Program-made: the position numbers and the translations under genes
The notes under the pieces: model-generated
The model's database searches: none
What the model was told of the DNA's origin: nothing
What the model saw: the letters and a program-made list of their open reading frames with translations, nothing else
In this document: positions 41,588 through 50,906 of the stretch, one piece after another
How the letters are laid out: each line of letters begins with the position of its first letter
How positions within the stretch are numbered: position 1 is the first letter of the stretch
Origin: an uncultured Paludibaculum sp.
Lineage (GTDB): Bacteria > Acidobacteriota > Terriglobia > Bryobacterales > Bryobacteraceae
Length of the DNA stretch: 64,000 nt
Reading direction: 5' to 3'
Assembly: GCF_963665245.1 (NCBI RefSeq)
Contig: NZ_OY762267.1
Location: 1,240,001-1,304,000 of the forward strand

Positions 41588-41603
41588 GGCCGGAAGACCG
41601 GCC
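41588..41603 (-). terminator. GC hairpin after the beta-propeller gene
   Basis: GGCCGG-AAGA-CCGGCC, a 6-bp stem and tetraloop within a longer GGCC-rich run, 18-33 bp downstream of the beta-propeller stop on the minus strand. There is no T-run, so it could equally be a dispersed palindromic element. Confidence 0.35.
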
Positions 41604-41620
41604 ACGCTCGGCACCATCAG

Positions 41621-42604
41621 CTAGTTGCGAGCCCACGCCAGGCCATCGGCGCCTTTGCCCGCATCGATCATCTGATCCACCGCCCAATCAGACGTGCGAA
41701 TGGCTGCGACCTTCTTGCTGGAGTCGCACGAGACGTAAGCGATCTTCCCGTCCGGCCGCACCAGCACCTCCTGCGGAGCCGCTGGCACATCAATGGTCTT
41801 GGTCACCTTCATCGTGGCCAGGTCAACCACCGCCACTTTGTTCGCCTTCGATACGGCTACCACCAAATATCTGCCATCGGGCGTGGGAGCGGTGCCGTAG
41901 CCCGGCGCCGGCAGCGGCACCCAGGTCTTGACCAGATTCGTTTTGGTGTCGATGACAGCCAGCCGCGGAGCGGTCTGGTCGGACGTGAACGCCAGCTTGT
42001 CGTCCACTGAGAGGGAGATCCGCTGGGTCACCTTCGAGATCGGAATGATCTTGAGCGTCTTCCTGGCCTCGAGGTCCAGGACGGAAACCGTGCCCGGCCC
42101 GACGTTGGCGGTGTAGCCACGCTTACCGTCGCTGGAGATGGCCAGCATATGAGACTCGGCCTGACCGGTCGGGATGGTGCCCACGATCTTGAGGGTCTTG
42201 GGATCGATCACGGTGATGGTGTTGTTGATCTCCGTAGTCACATAGAGCAGGCCGTTCTTGGGCCCGATCACCGGGCAGTGAGGACGCAGCCCTTTGCCGA
42301 AATCGACGTTCCCGGTGACCTTGTGCGACTTCAGGTCGATGACCACCATATTGGTGCCATCGGTGCCCGGCTTGCCGACACCCGAATTGCCATAAATGGG
42401 AGCGTAGGCCACACGCCCATCGGGCGAAGCCGCCAGCTCATGTACGGTGTTGCCGCCCTCGGGTACGGCGGCCACCGACTTGCCAGTTTTGGGGTTAATG
42501 ATGGCCATTGCCTGATCGCCCTTGTTGGCCACCAGCAGCATGCCGTCTTGGCCAAGGGCCACGCCCAGACATAGGGGCAACGCCAAAATCCAGGAATTAC
42601 GCAT
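41621..42604 (-). CDS. Exported YVTN/YncE-type beta-propeller protein
   Basis: 327 aa with a signal peptide (SWILALPLCLGVALGQ). About seven blades of the YVTN type repeat motifs such as LLVANKGDQAMAIINPKTG, LLYVTTEINNTITVIDP and RYLVVAVSKANKVAVVDLA. ATG at 42604 is favoured by GAGGAG 8 nt upstream. Such propellers bind other proteins or surface ligands; some act with redox enzymes. No partner is evident next door. Confidence 0.85.
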   Translation of the reverse strand: MRNSWILALPLCLGVALGQDGMLLVANKGDQAMAIINPKTGKSVAAVPEGGNTVHELAASPDGRVAYAPIYGNSGVGKPGTDGTNMVVIDLKSHKVTGNVDFGKGLRPHCPVIGPKNGLLYVTTEINNTITVIDPKTLKIVGTIPTGQAESHMLAISSDGKRGYTANVGPGTVSVLDLEARKTLKIIPISKVTQRISLSVDDKLAFTSDQTAPRLAVIDTKTNLVKTWVPLPAPGYGTAPTPDGRYLVVAVSKANKVAVVDLATMKVTKTIDVPAAPQEVLVRPDGKIAYVSCDSSKKVAAIRTSDWAVDQMIDAGKGADGLAWARN

Positions 42605-42763
42605 ATCGAAAGCTCCTCTTCCATCGGCGCGGTCCCAACGCGCCATCCCGACACCCTCTTCGTGCCAGCCATTCTCTCACCCGCACTCTCGCGAGACAAC
42701 CCGAGGGGAATAATTCGGCGTCGCAGCGGCATCTATAGGCGCATACTTTTCACTAGAGGGCCA

Positions 42764-43537
42764 ATGAGACTGGGATTCCGCGTTTTTCATGCGGGCGCGA
42801 CCGTTGCGCTCTTCTTCCTGACGGCGGCTGCGTTTGGCGACGCGAAGATGAGTAGTCCTGTACTGGTGGAACTCTTCACTTCCGAGGGATGCTCCAGTTG
42901 CCCGCCGGCCGACGCCGCGCTGGCACGTCTCGACAAGGAGCAGACCGTCGCCGGCGTGCCGGTGATCGTCCTCAGCGAGCATGTCGACTATTGGGACGGG
43001 CCGGGATGGAAGGATCCCTTCTCTTCCTCGCAATTCAGCGCACGCCAGCAGGCCTATGGCGCGCGGTTCCGGCTGGAGTCGGTCTACACACCGCAGATGG
43101 TGGTGGATGGCCGCGAGCAGTTCGTTGGTAGCAACGCCCCGGCTCTGCGGAACGCACTGACGAAAGCCGCAAGCCAGAATAAGGCGGAGCTGCGGATTGT
43201 GAAGGCCGCGCGCAATGGGTCTGAGGTGGAAGTGGAGATCGAAGCGGGCCACGGCGCCACCGGCCCCAAGGGGAACTTAAACGTGTGGGTCGCCCTCGCA
43301 CGCGACCGGGAGTCCGTCTCGATCAAGGGCGGAGAGAACTCCGGCCGCAACCTGGAGCACGTGGCCGTGGTCCGTGTGCTGGTCAACGGCGGCACGATGA
43401 AGGGTGGCGGCGGTTTTCACAGAACGGTTCGCGTCCCGCTGAACCCCGCATTGAAGGGCATGCGGGCCGTGGTCTTCCTCCAGCCGTCCGACGCCGGCCC
43501 TATCGCGGCAGCCGCTGTCAGGCCGCTCGAGGATTAG
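42764..43537 (+). CDS. Exported DUF1223 protein with thioredoxin-like CxxC
   Basis: 257 aa starting with a signal peptide (VFHAGATVALFFLTAAAFG). The DUF1223 domain carries VELFTSEGCSSCPPADAALA (C-S-S-C at about residues 47-50), VIVLSEHVDYWDGPGWKDPF and YTPQMVVDGREQFVGS, a thioredoxin-like fold. A beta-sandwich-like tail follows. It may be a periplasmic thiol-active protein; the family has no proven role that I know. Upstream in-frame codons extend into non-homologous sequence. Confidence 0.87.
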   Translation: MRLGFRVFHAGATVALFFLTAAAFGDAKMSSPVLVELFTSEGCSSCPPADAALARLDKEQTVAGVPVIVLSEHVDYWDGPGWKDPFSSSQFSARQQAYGARFRLESVYTPQMVVDGREQFVGSNAPALRNALTKAASQNKAELRIVKAARNGSEVEVEIEAGHGATGPKGNLNVWVALARDRESVSIKGGENSGRNLEHVAVVRVLVNGGTMKGGGGFHRTVRVPLNPALKGMRAVVFLQPSDAGPIAAAAVRPLED

Positions 43538-43543
43538 CGCCGA

Positions 43544-43987
43544 TCACTCGACCGGCTGCAGTTGGACGGCGAACAGACCCTGTAGCGGTCCGGTCTTCTT
43601 TGAGACTCGGAAGCGGCCGCGCAGGTGATAGCCACCGTTCTCCAACACCAACGCGCTACGGCCGCCGACCTTCGGCACGTTGTATTCCGTACCGGAGCAG
43701 CGCGGCGCATAGGGGGTGTCGCCGGGCTTCATCTCCTCATCACAGGCGTCAAAAACATCGATGAAGTCGAACTCCTTCTCGCTGCCGCCCTGAAAATCGG
43801 TTTGGGGGAACGTCACGTCCAACCGGACGACCGTTTCGGCATGGTGGACGAGAAAATCGTCGAAACCGCCCTCGTTGTCCAACTGCCCGACTCTCCCTTT
43901 GAATTCGGGGATCTTGCCGCGCGAGCAGCCAGTCAACAATGCGAATGCCAGGAACAGGCTTAGGCGAACCGGAGCATGATGACCCAT
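43544..43987 (-). CDS. Small lipoprotein of unknown function
   Basis: 147 aa. The ATG at 43987 yields a signal with lipobox LLTGC (Cys20). The mature part has three further cysteines and a beta-rich pattern: FKGRVGQLDNEGGFDDFLVH, TVVRLDVTFPQ, GGYHLRGRFRVSKKTG. It overlaps the end of the upstream membrane-protein gene by 28 bp, so the two are coupled. Convergent with the DUF1223 gene, 6 bp apart. Confidence 0.65.
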   Translation of the reverse strand: MGHHAPVRLSLFLAFALLTGCSRGKIPEFKGRVGQLDNEGGFDDFLVHHAETVVRLDVTFPQTDFQGGSEKEFDFIDVFDACDEEMKPGDTPYAPRCSGTEYNVPKVGGRSALVLENGGYHLRGRFRVSKKTGPLQGLFAVQLQPVE

Positions 43988-44454
43988 AGTCCATATCCAC
44001 TCAGCCCCATTGTGGCGAGTGCGAGCATCGAAGTGGTTCCGCCCAACCTGCTCAGCACCATGAGCAGCGAGAACAAGAACAGCATCGCCAGCAGCGTGCC
44101 ACCGGCAACCCTCGACCACATCTGGCCGGCATGGAGCCCCCGGCCCGTGAAGTACAGGCCCACGGCGAAAAGCAAGGCGCAGACTGAGCCGGCGAACAGT
44201 CCCTTACTAATTCCAGCAGCCACCGCATCGAAAACGCGCCCGGCCTTCCCCGCGGCGTAGTCCAACATCTCGATCCCCACGATCAGGGCATTCCCACTTG
44301 CGCTCGGCGGAGTTGGAGGCGGCTTCGGACCCATGCGAGCCATCCGGTAGGTCGCGAAGCCAAAGTAACAACTGCCCGCAGCCGCAGGCAGACCGATAAT
44401 CGCCGCAACGACCAGGAATCCTCTGGCAACTGACAGGGCCTCCCGCGAAATCAT
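43960..44454 (-). CDS. Four-span membrane protein of unknown function
   Basis: 164 aa. Hydrophobic helices lie at about residues 10-32, 85-105, 117-137 and 143-162, with a Pro-rich loop (GPKPPPTPPSASG) after the first. ATG at 44454 has GAGGG 8 nt upstream; ATG 44460 or GTG 44469 are also in frame, and the GTG would overlap the stop of a 49-codon frame upstream. The downstream lipoprotein gene overlaps its end. No family recognised. Confidence 0.6.
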   Translation of the reverse strand: MISREALSVARGFLVVAAIIGLPAAAGSCYFGFATYRMARMGPKPPPTPPSASGNALIVGIEMLDYAAGKAGRVFDAVAAGISKGLFAGSVCALLFAVGLYFTGRGLHAGQMWSRVAGGTLLAMLFLFSLLMVLSRLGGTTSMLALATMGLSGYGLWVIMLRFA

Positions 44455-44465
44455 TGTCATTTCCC

Positions 44466-44615
44466 TCACATCGCCATCCTGAAGTAGAGGCCCCAGAGCC
44501 GGAAGAAACCTAGATGCACGGAGCCGTCCCCTGGATTCGCGGGCACAATAGTCCGACTACTCACTGCAGGGACAAAATCATGAGTCAGAAGCCGGTCTCC
44601 GTAGTATAGGGCCAT
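44466..44615 (-). CDS. Candidate 49-aa reading frame upstream of the membrane protein
   Basis: ATG at 44615 opens MALYYGDRLLTHDFVPA and ends GLYFRMAM, its TGA overlapping a possible GTG start of the next gene (GTGA). AGGA lies before the ATG. Nothing is recognised in it. It could be a short coupled gene, or the eroded end of a longer one. Confidence 0.3.
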   Translation of the reverse strand: MALYYGDRLLTHDFVPAVSSRTIVPANPGDGSVHLGFFRLWGLYFRMAM

Positions 44616-44660
44616 TCCTGACCTCGCCTTCGCTAGACTGTAGAGTCACCTGGAAAACCC

Positions 44661-47195
44661 ATGGCCAACTTCCCCCGTCTGACGCTCCTCTCGGCGAGTC
44701 TCCTCTGCGCCGCCGCCTTCGCGCAAACAAAGGAACGCCCCGTTCGCGCCGTCACGGATCCTGGCGTCATCACCACGCGGCAAAGCATCACGCCGGCCGG
44801 GATCCCGCTGGTGTTCCAGGGGAAGTTGTACGGCGTCAGCTTCGGCAAGGATGACTCCGAGATCTGGGTTCTCAACCAAACCCAACTATACGAAGTGGAT
44901 TGGCGTAGCGGACGCATTCTCGCGAACCTCGCACACAACGCAACTCCGGCCTACCAGGGCCTGGTGACGCATCAGGGTAAGGCGTATCTGGCGGCCACGC
45001 CGCGTCGTGGCAATCCCGGACTCTTCACCCCGCGCGGCTCGCAAGTTGAGACATTTGCCGCGAACCTCGGCAAACACAATGCCGGGGGGCTCGGCCTGGG
45101 CGGCGGCGTCATCGTGGTTCCTATCACGGCGCAGAACCGGGCGGTGGCCGTGGACGCGACCACCGGCAAGACTCTGGGCGAAGCCACAACGGGAATCGCG
45201 CCTTTCGCAGCCGTGGTCAGCGCGAACGGCAAGGCGGCTTTTGTGTCGAACTGGGGCGGCCGCGTCACGAAACCGGGAGAACGAACGTCCCCTACGGGGC
45301 CCGCGCCCGATGCGGACCGCGTGCTGGTGGACGATCGTGGTGTCGCCGCGTCGGGCACGGTCACCCGCCTGGATCTCTCCACCTTCCAAGCGACCGCCAC
45401 GGTGCCCACGGGCCTGCACCCCAACGGCATGGCCTGGGACGAATCTCATGCGCGCCTCTATGTCGCCAATAACAACGATGACTCGGTCACCGTGATCGAC
45501 ACCGGCGCAAACCACGTGTTGCGACAGATCAAAGTGCAGCCGTTCGCCGGTGTTCCGTCGGGCATCGCCCCTACCGCCGCCGCCCTCTCCACCGATGGCA
45601 AACGCCTGTTTGTCGCCTGTGGGGGCATCAATGCCGTGGCTGTCATCGACACCGCCAGCGGCCACATCGACGGGCTGATCCCTACAGGCTGGTATCCCAG
45701 CGGCCTCGCACTCTCCTCCGACGGCAAGCGTCTGGCAATCACCTCGATGCTGGGTGTCGGCTCAGGATTCGCGGAAAAACCCGAGCGCCGTTTCGTACAC
45801 AGCTACCGCGGCACCGTCCATGTCGTCGACCTGCCCGACGCGCCTCAACTGGCTAGCTACACACGGGCGGTCGCGGACAACAACCATCTACCTCTCACAT
45901 CTGTCGCAGCCTCAGCGGTACCGCCCAACCGCACACCCAAGGCAGTACCCGAACGCGCGGGCGACGCCTCTTTGATCGAACACATCGTCTATATCGTCAA
46001 GGAGAATCGCACGTACGACCAGGTGCTGGGCGACATGCCGAAAGGCAACGGCGACCCGTCGCTCGTCATGTTTGGCGAAGACGTCACACCCAACACACAC
46101 CGCCTCGCCGACCAGTTCGTCCTCCTCGACAACTTCTATGCCTCCGGCGGCAACAGCGCCGACGGCCACCAGTGGCTGGCGCAGGCCAATGAAGTCTCCT
46201 ACGCGCTGTGGCCCGGGTACGCCGGACGCAGCTACCCCTTCGACGGCACGGATCCGTTGGCCATCGGCCGCGGCGGCACCATCTGGGACATGGCACGCAA
46301 ACTTGGCAAGACGGTCCGACTCTATGGCGAGTATGGCGGCACGTTGCCCGAGCCGCCGAAGAGTCGGCTGGACTACCTGAACCGCTGGAAGAATGGCGAG
46401 GACTTCACGTCCCGGTTCAACATCAAACCACCCAGTGCCCATCTCACCGGCATCCTGGCCGCCAACTATCCACCGTATACGAACTCTATCCCCGACGTAA
46501 TCCGCTCGCAGATCTTCCAGAAGGACCTGCGCCAGTGGGAGCAGGACGGCAAGATGCCCAACCTCACGGTGATGCTCATCAATTGCGATCACACGTTCGG
46601 CACCACGCCCGAGACTTCGACGCCGAAGGCGATGGTCGCCGACAACGACCTCGCGCTGGGCCAGATTGTCGAGGCGCTCACCAAGTCGAAGTTCTGGCCG
46701 AAGATGGCGATCTTCATCGTGGAAGACGACGCGCAAAACGGTGTGGATCACGTCGACGGCCATCGTACTGTCGCCCTGGCCGTCAGCCCCTACACCCGCC
46801 GTGGCCACGTCGATTCCACCTTCTACTCGCACCAGAGCATGCTCAAGACGATGGAACTGATGCTGGGCCTGCCTGCCCTCTCGCTATTCGACATGATCGC
46901 CAACGAGATGCGGCCCAGCTTTACGAATCAGGCGGATCTGACCGCCTACACACACGTCCAGCCGAAGCAGGATCTCTTCGAAATGAATCCGCCGTTGAAG
47001 GCTCTGAGAGGACAGCCCAAGGCCGCGGCCGTTGTCTCGGCCAAGATGCGCTGGGACGTGCCCGACGCCGTGCCCAGCGGCAAACTAAACCAGATCCTGT
47101 GGCATTCGACGCGCGGCTGGAGCACACCGTTTCCTGGCGTCAAAATGTCGCTCTTCGCGCCCTACTCCATCGACATCGACGACGACGATCGGTAG
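44661..47195 (+). CDS. Exported YncE-type propeller fused to a phosphoesterase-family domain
   Basis: 844 aa with a signal peptide (residues 1-21). Residues about 50-410 form a YVTN-type beta-propeller (ARLYVANNNDDSVTVIDTG, KRLFVACGGINAVAVIDTA). Residues about 440-770 are a phosphoesterase/alkaline-phosphatase-superfamily domain. It shows VYIVKENRTYDQVLGDMP (first metal site), FYASGGNSADGHQW (nucleophile region) and FIVEDDAQNGVDHVDGHRT (metal Asp/His). The pairing is known in acidobacteria and related phyla, but the natural substrate is not. Export suggests scavenging of phosphate esters or phospholipid. Confidence 0.87.
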   Translation: MANFPRLTLLSASLLCAAAFAQTKERPVRAVTDPGVITTRQSITPAGIPLVFQGKLYGVSFGKDDSEIWVLNQTQLYEVDWRSGRILANLAHNATPAYQGLVTHQGKAYLAATPRRGNPGLFTPRGSQVETFAANLGKHNAGGLGLGGGVIVVPITAQNRAVAVDATTGKTLGEATTGIAPFAAVVSANGKAAFVSNWGGRVTKPGERTSPTGPAPDADRVLVDDRGVAASGTVTRLDLSTFQATATVPTGLHPNGMAWDESHARLYVANNNDDSVTVIDTGANHVLRQIKVQPFAGVPSGIAPTAAALSTDGKRLFVACGGINAVAVIDTASGHIDGLIPTGWYPSGLALSSDGKRLAITSMLGVGSGFAEKPERRFVHSYRGTVHVVDLPDAPQLASYTRAVADNNHLPLTSVAASAVPPNRTPKAVPERAGDASLIEHIVYIVKENRTYDQVLGDMPKGNGDPSLVMFGEDVTPNTHRLADQFVLLDNFYASGGNSADGHQWLAQANEVSYALWPGYAGRSYPFDGTDPLAIGRGGTIWDMARKLGKTVRLYGEYGGTLPEPPKSRLDYLNRWKNGEDFTSRFNIKPPSAHLTGILAANYPPYTNSIPDVIRSQIFQKDLRQWEQDGKMPNLTVMLINCDHTFGTTPETSTPKAMVADNDLALGQIVEALTKSKFWPKMAIFIVEDDAQNGVDHVDGHRTVALAVSPYTRRGHVDSTFYSHQSMLKTMELMLGLPALSLFDMIANEMRPSFTNQADLTAYTHVQPKQDLFEMNPPLKALRGQPKAAAVVSAKMRWDVPDAVPSGKLNQILWHSTRGWSTPFPGVKMSLFAPYSIDIDDDDR

Positions 47196-47214
47196 TGGGC
47201 AGGATACCGGTTTG

Positions 47215-47251
47215 GCATGCCGGGCAGTTCGAAGGCGACTGCCCGGCATGC
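47215..47251. terminator. 14-bp perfect hairpin between convergent genes
   Basis: GCATGCCGGGCAGT (47215-47228) pairs perfectly with ACTGCCCGGCATGC (47238-47251) around a 9-nt loop. It lies between the convergent propeller-phosphoesterase and secDF genes and can form in either transcript. There is no T-run, so termination is probable but not certain. Confidence 0.6.
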
Positions 47252-47261
47252 GATCTGGAGG

Positions 47262-50075
47262 CTACTGCTTGGCCGGAATCGCTTCCACGGCGGCCGGCGG
47301 AGGTGCCACCCGCTGCTTGCGTGAGTGCCACATCACCAGCAGCGCGCTGGCGACAAAAATGGACGAGTAGGTCCCCACGACCACGCCCGCGAACAACGCG
47401 AACGCGATGCCGTTCAACACCTCACCGCCCAGGAAATACAGCGCCAGGCAGGCCAGCAGCGTGGGGCCGGCCGTCAATAGAGTCCGGCTCAACGTCTGGT
47501 TGATCGACTCGTTGACCAGCGCAAGGAACGAGCGCCCGCGAGCGCCGTGCTGCATGTTCTCCCGCACCCGATCGAAGACGACAATCTTGTCGTTCATCGA
47601 GTAGCCGATCAGCGTGAGCAGGGCTGCGAGGATGTTCAGATCGATCTCGCGGTTGGTGAGCGAGAACAAACCCAACGTGATGACGACGTCGTGGATCGTC
47701 GCGATGACGGCCGCCGCGCCGGATCTCCATTCGAAGCGGAACGCCACATACAACAGCATTCCGCCCAGAGCGAAGAGCGTGGCCATCAACGCCTGTTGCC
47801 GCAGATGCGCGCCAGCCTTGGGGCCTACGATCTCCGCCGACCGGATGTTGAAGTGGCCCAGGCCGGTCTCCTGCTTCAGGGCGCTCAGCACCTTGCCGTC
47901 GACGCCCTGTACCTTCGACAGATCGTCCATCTGTCCGATCAGCCCACCGCCGACTTTGTCCCGGTAGTCCAGGATGCGCTTGGCGAGGTCGTGCCGCTCC
48001 TGATCGCCGAGGCTGACGCCCGCGGCCGGCAGGGCCGTCCACAGTTTCTCGGTCAAGGCACCAACACTGGTCGTGTTCAAATCCAGCTTGCCGCCGGGCA
48101 GCCCATACTTCTCGCGCAGAGTCTGCTCCACGGTCTGCCTGGTCTTTTCCAACTGCGAATCATCGGCCAACTCCGTCCCGATCAGGACTTCGTTAGTGCC
48201 GCGCGACTCCTGCAGACTCACCGCGCCTGGCAACCTGTCCGAAAGGAACCCACGCAACTGGTCCAGCGACGGCTTTGAATCGAACTTCACACTGATGAGC
48301 GAACCGCCGCGGAAGTCCAGGCCGTACTTCGGCCCGCCCTTCATCACCAGGCTGCCAATGCTGATCACGATGGCCAGCACGGAAAGACCCAACGTCAGTG
48401 TGCGCCTGGAAAGGAAGTCGATGTTTGGCTGTTCGAACATCTCCTTGCCAATGCTGAGGTGCGTCAGCCGCGGGTTACGCCAGACCTTGAGGTCGAAGAT
48501 GGCGCGGGAAACAAACACAGCCGTGAACAGATTGGCGAGCAATCCGATCACCAGGGTGACGGCAAAGCCGCGCACCGGACCCGTTCCGAACATGAAGAGG
48601 AACGCACTAGCCACCACGGTGGTCACGTGCGTGTCGATGATGATCGTGAGAGCACGGTCGAAGCCGGCACCGATGGCCGCCGCGACTCCTTTGCCGCCGC
48701 GCAGCTCCTCCTTGATGCGCTCGAAGATCAACACATTGGAATCCACCGCCATGCCGATGGAGAGCACCAGGCCCGCGATGCCGGGCAGCGTCCAGGTCGC
48801 GTCGATGAAGCTGAGCCCGGCCACGGTCATCAGGGTATTCAGCATCAGCGCGATCACTGAATTGATGCCCGCCCCCCGGTAGTAGGCAACCATCGAGGCC
48901 ACCACCAAACCCAGGCCGACCAAGCCCGCCAGAAGGCCGCGGCGGATGGAATCGGCACCCAGAGACGGTCCAACCGTTCGTTCCTCAATCACCTTGGCAC
49001 CGGCCGGCAGCGAGCCGGAACGCAGGTTCAACGCCAGGTCGGCGGCCGTCTGCTGGTCTGCCGCGCCCATGATCCGGCCCTGGTCGGAGATAGCCGAATC
49101 GATGCGCGGCGCGCTGATCACGTTGTGGTCGAGGACTATGGCCAGTTGACGGCCGATGTTTGCGCTGGTGAACCGTTGGAAGCGCTGCGCCGCGTCCTGC
49201 GTCAGGACGAAACTCGTATCCCACTGCCCGGGGTTCTCGCCCGCCATGGGTCGCGAATCCCGCAAGTCGCGTCCCGTGATCACAGGCGATCGCGAAAGCA
49301 GATACCACACCGTTTCCCTGCCGCTTCCGGCGCGAGTCGTACCTTGCACCAGCTTGGTATTCAGCGGCAGCACCCCGCCGTTCTGGCCCAGGGCGGCTTC
49401 TCTCGAGGCAAAGGGACCAGCCTTCACCTCGCAGAGTTCCAGCAAGGCTGACGTTTGTAGGATGCTCTTCACGCGGGCCGGATCGTCGACACCCGGAAGC
49501 TGTACGAGAAGCTCAGTCTCCCCGCCGCTGCCCCCACGCTGTTGAACGCTCGATTCCGCGACGCCCAAGCCATTGATCTTTTTCTCAATGGTGTTCATGC
49601 TGCGGGCCAGCGTGTCCTGCCGCAGTTGCACGGCCGCCTCTTTGCGGATGTTGATCCGGTAGGAGTCCGGCCCCAGCGGCGTAAGAGTCCATTCGGAGCT
49701 GATCGCATCGGTCGCCACACGGCGGAAGTCGCCCGCCTTCTCGGCCGGAACGCCGCGAACATCCACTTGAATGCTGTCGGCCGTTTCGATCGACGCGGGA
49801 TCATTGCGTTCCATCGAACCAAAGGGGATCTGCTCCTTCTGCAGAGTCCCGGTCAACCTCTCGATGAGCAGGTCGGCCTCCGCCTTGAAGGCATCCTGCA
49901 CCTGGATCTGGAGCACAATGTGGCTGCCGCCCTGCAGATCCAACCCCAGACGCATACTCTTCTTCCAATTGGCCGCCAACTGATCAGCGGTCGTGGGCAG
50001 GCCGACAATGCCGGCTACGCACCCCAACAGAACAGCGGCAATAACAATCCACTTCCAGCGCAATCGACTGGGCAT
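47262..50075 (-). CDS. secDF: Fused SecDF protein, second copy
   Basis: 937 aa, a full SecD followed by a full SecF in one chain. SecD part: MRLGLDLQGGSHIVLQIQVQ, P1 domain, GPSLGADSIRRGLLAG, and IGMAVDSNVLIFERIKEELR with the conserved Asp. The fusion point (about residues 565-600) runs LSIGKEMFEQPNIDFLSRR, corresponding exactly to the C-terminus of the separate SecD and the start of SecF. SecF part: GYSMNDKIVVFDRVREN, where the separate SecF has Thr instead of Lys. AAGGAGAG precedes the ATG at 50075. It is a clear paralogue of the secD/secF pair at 32-35 kb. Confidence 0.95.
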   Translation of the reverse strand: MPSRLRWKWIVIAAVLLGCVAGIVGLPTTADQLAANWKKSMRLGLDLQGGSHIVLQIQVQDAFKAEADLLIERLTGTLQKEQIPFGSMERNDPASIETADSIQVDVRGVPAEKAGDFRRVATDAISSEWTLTPLGPDSYRINIRKEAAVQLRQDTLARSMNTIEKKINGLGVAESSVQQRGGSGGETELLVQLPGVDDPARVKSILQTSALLELCEVKAGPFASREAALGQNGGVLPLNTKLVQGTTRAGSGRETVWYLLSRSPVITGRDLRDSRPMAGENPGQWDTSFVLTQDAAQRFQRFTSANIGRQLAIVLDHNVISAPRIDSAISDQGRIMGAADQQTAADLALNLRSGSLPAGAKVIEERTVGPSLGADSIRRGLLAGLVGLGLVVASMVAYYRGAGINSVIALMLNTLMTVAGLSFIDATWTLPGIAGLVLSIGMAVDSNVLIFERIKEELRGGKGVAAAIGAGFDRALTIIIDTHVTTVVASAFLFMFGTGPVRGFAVTLVIGLLANLFTAVFVSRAIFDLKVWRNPRLTHLSIGKEMFEQPNIDFLSRRTLTLGLSVLAIVISIGSLVMKGGPKYGLDFRGGSLISVKFDSKPSLDQLRGFLSDRLPGAVSLQESRGTNEVLIGTELADDSQLEKTRQTVEQTLREKYGLPGGKLDLNTTSVGALTEKLWTALPAAGVSLGDQERHDLAKRILDYRDKVGGGLIGQMDDLSKVQGVDGKVLSALKQETGLGHFNIRSAEIVGPKAGAHLRQQALMATLFALGGMLLYVAFRFEWRSGAAAVIATIHDVVITLGLFSLTNREIDLNILAALLTLIGYSMNDKIVVFDRVRENMQHGARGRSFLALVNESINQTLSRTLLTAGPTLLACLALYFLGGEVLNGIAFALFAGVVVGTYSSIFVASALLVMWHSRKQRVAPPPAAVEAIPAKQ

Positions 50076-50180
50076 ATGACTCTCCTTGGGAGACACAACT
50101 CCCCTGTTTCGAACAGATATGGGGAAACAGGCGGTCTCGGCGCCCATCCCAGCAGGGTTCGGCGCGCACTCCGCAAATGG

Positions 50181-50561
50181 CTAGGAGAGTAAGGCGGGTG
50201 GGGCTCGGGCCGGGCGGGTATCAAACAGCCCACCGGGCAGACGGCCGGTTTGGAAGTGACCGCGGGCACCCGGATTCTCAGGCAGACGGGCATGATCGGC
50301 ACGCCGTGCCGGCAACCCGGCCGCAAACGGCTGCGCCGCAGCGGAGCGGGTTCGCTCCAGACGCATTTCCGGCCGTGGCGGATGGTGGAACGACGTGCTC
50401 TCCGCCGGCCGGCAGGTGCCCCGAATCGCCGCCAGCAGGCTGTCCGGAATCCCTTCCGGAGCGAGTCCAGGCGCCGAAGTGAACGCCGCGCCGCCCAGGA
50501 AAATGGCGAACAGCGCCGCCTGGGCGAATCTCACGGCTATAGCTGGGTGGCGTTTCTTCAC
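50181..50561 (-). CDS. Hypothetical exported protein upstream of secDF
   Basis: 126 codons from a GTG at 50561. The N-terminus KKRHPAIAVRFAQAALFAIF with a following small-residue region looks like a signal peptide. The rest is rich in Pro, Arg and Ala with no recognisable fold and few hydrophobics. It lies 105 bp ahead of secDF on the same strand. No strong ribosome-binding site is seen. If not real, positions 50076-50706 hold no gene. Confidence 0.4.
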   Translation of the reverse strand: MKKRHPAIAVRFAQAALFAIFLGGAAFTSAPGLAPEGIPDSLLAAIRGTCRPAESTSFHHPPRPEMRLERTRSAAAQPFAAGLPARRADHARLPENPGARGHFQTGRLPGGLFDTRPARAPPALLS

Positions 50562-50706
50562 GGCAAACCGCGTCGGTGCGTCTTCTCCGATTATCTGGTA
50601 GCAGGATGCCGTTTGTCTCGGATTTCGCACGCCGCCGAGGGCCTTTACGAAATCCTGATCGCTTCCTTAGGACCTCTTCAGGCCCTCTGGGGCAGAATCA
50701 GGCTGT

Positions 50707-50889
50707 ATGACGGTCCCCGCAGATCCCTCATTATGCCTGGTCCTGGTCGCGCTCTTCGCCGGCCAGCTTGCGTTCAACGTGAAACACCCCAACGCGTCAA
50801 AGACCACCCAACTGGCTGTCTTGACAGTGGTGGCCGTCGTGTTCTTCCTCGTCTGTGGACTGATGCTCGGGCAGAACGCCGCGAACTGA
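50707..50889 (+). CDS. 60-aa two-span membrane protein
   Basis: MTVPADPS, a hydrophobic helix (about 9-24), a polar loop NVKHPNASKTTQ, a second helix (about 36-54) and the end GQNAAN. The layout is a helical hairpin. Ribosome-binding signal before the ATG is weak. It converges with the RNase III-like gene 17 bp away. Family not recognised. Confidence 0.5.
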   Translation: MTVPADPSLCLVLVALFAGQLAFNVKHPNASKTTQLAVLTVVAVVFFLVCGLMLGQNAAN

Positions 50890-50906
50890 GACAAGCCGCT
50901 TGCTGT

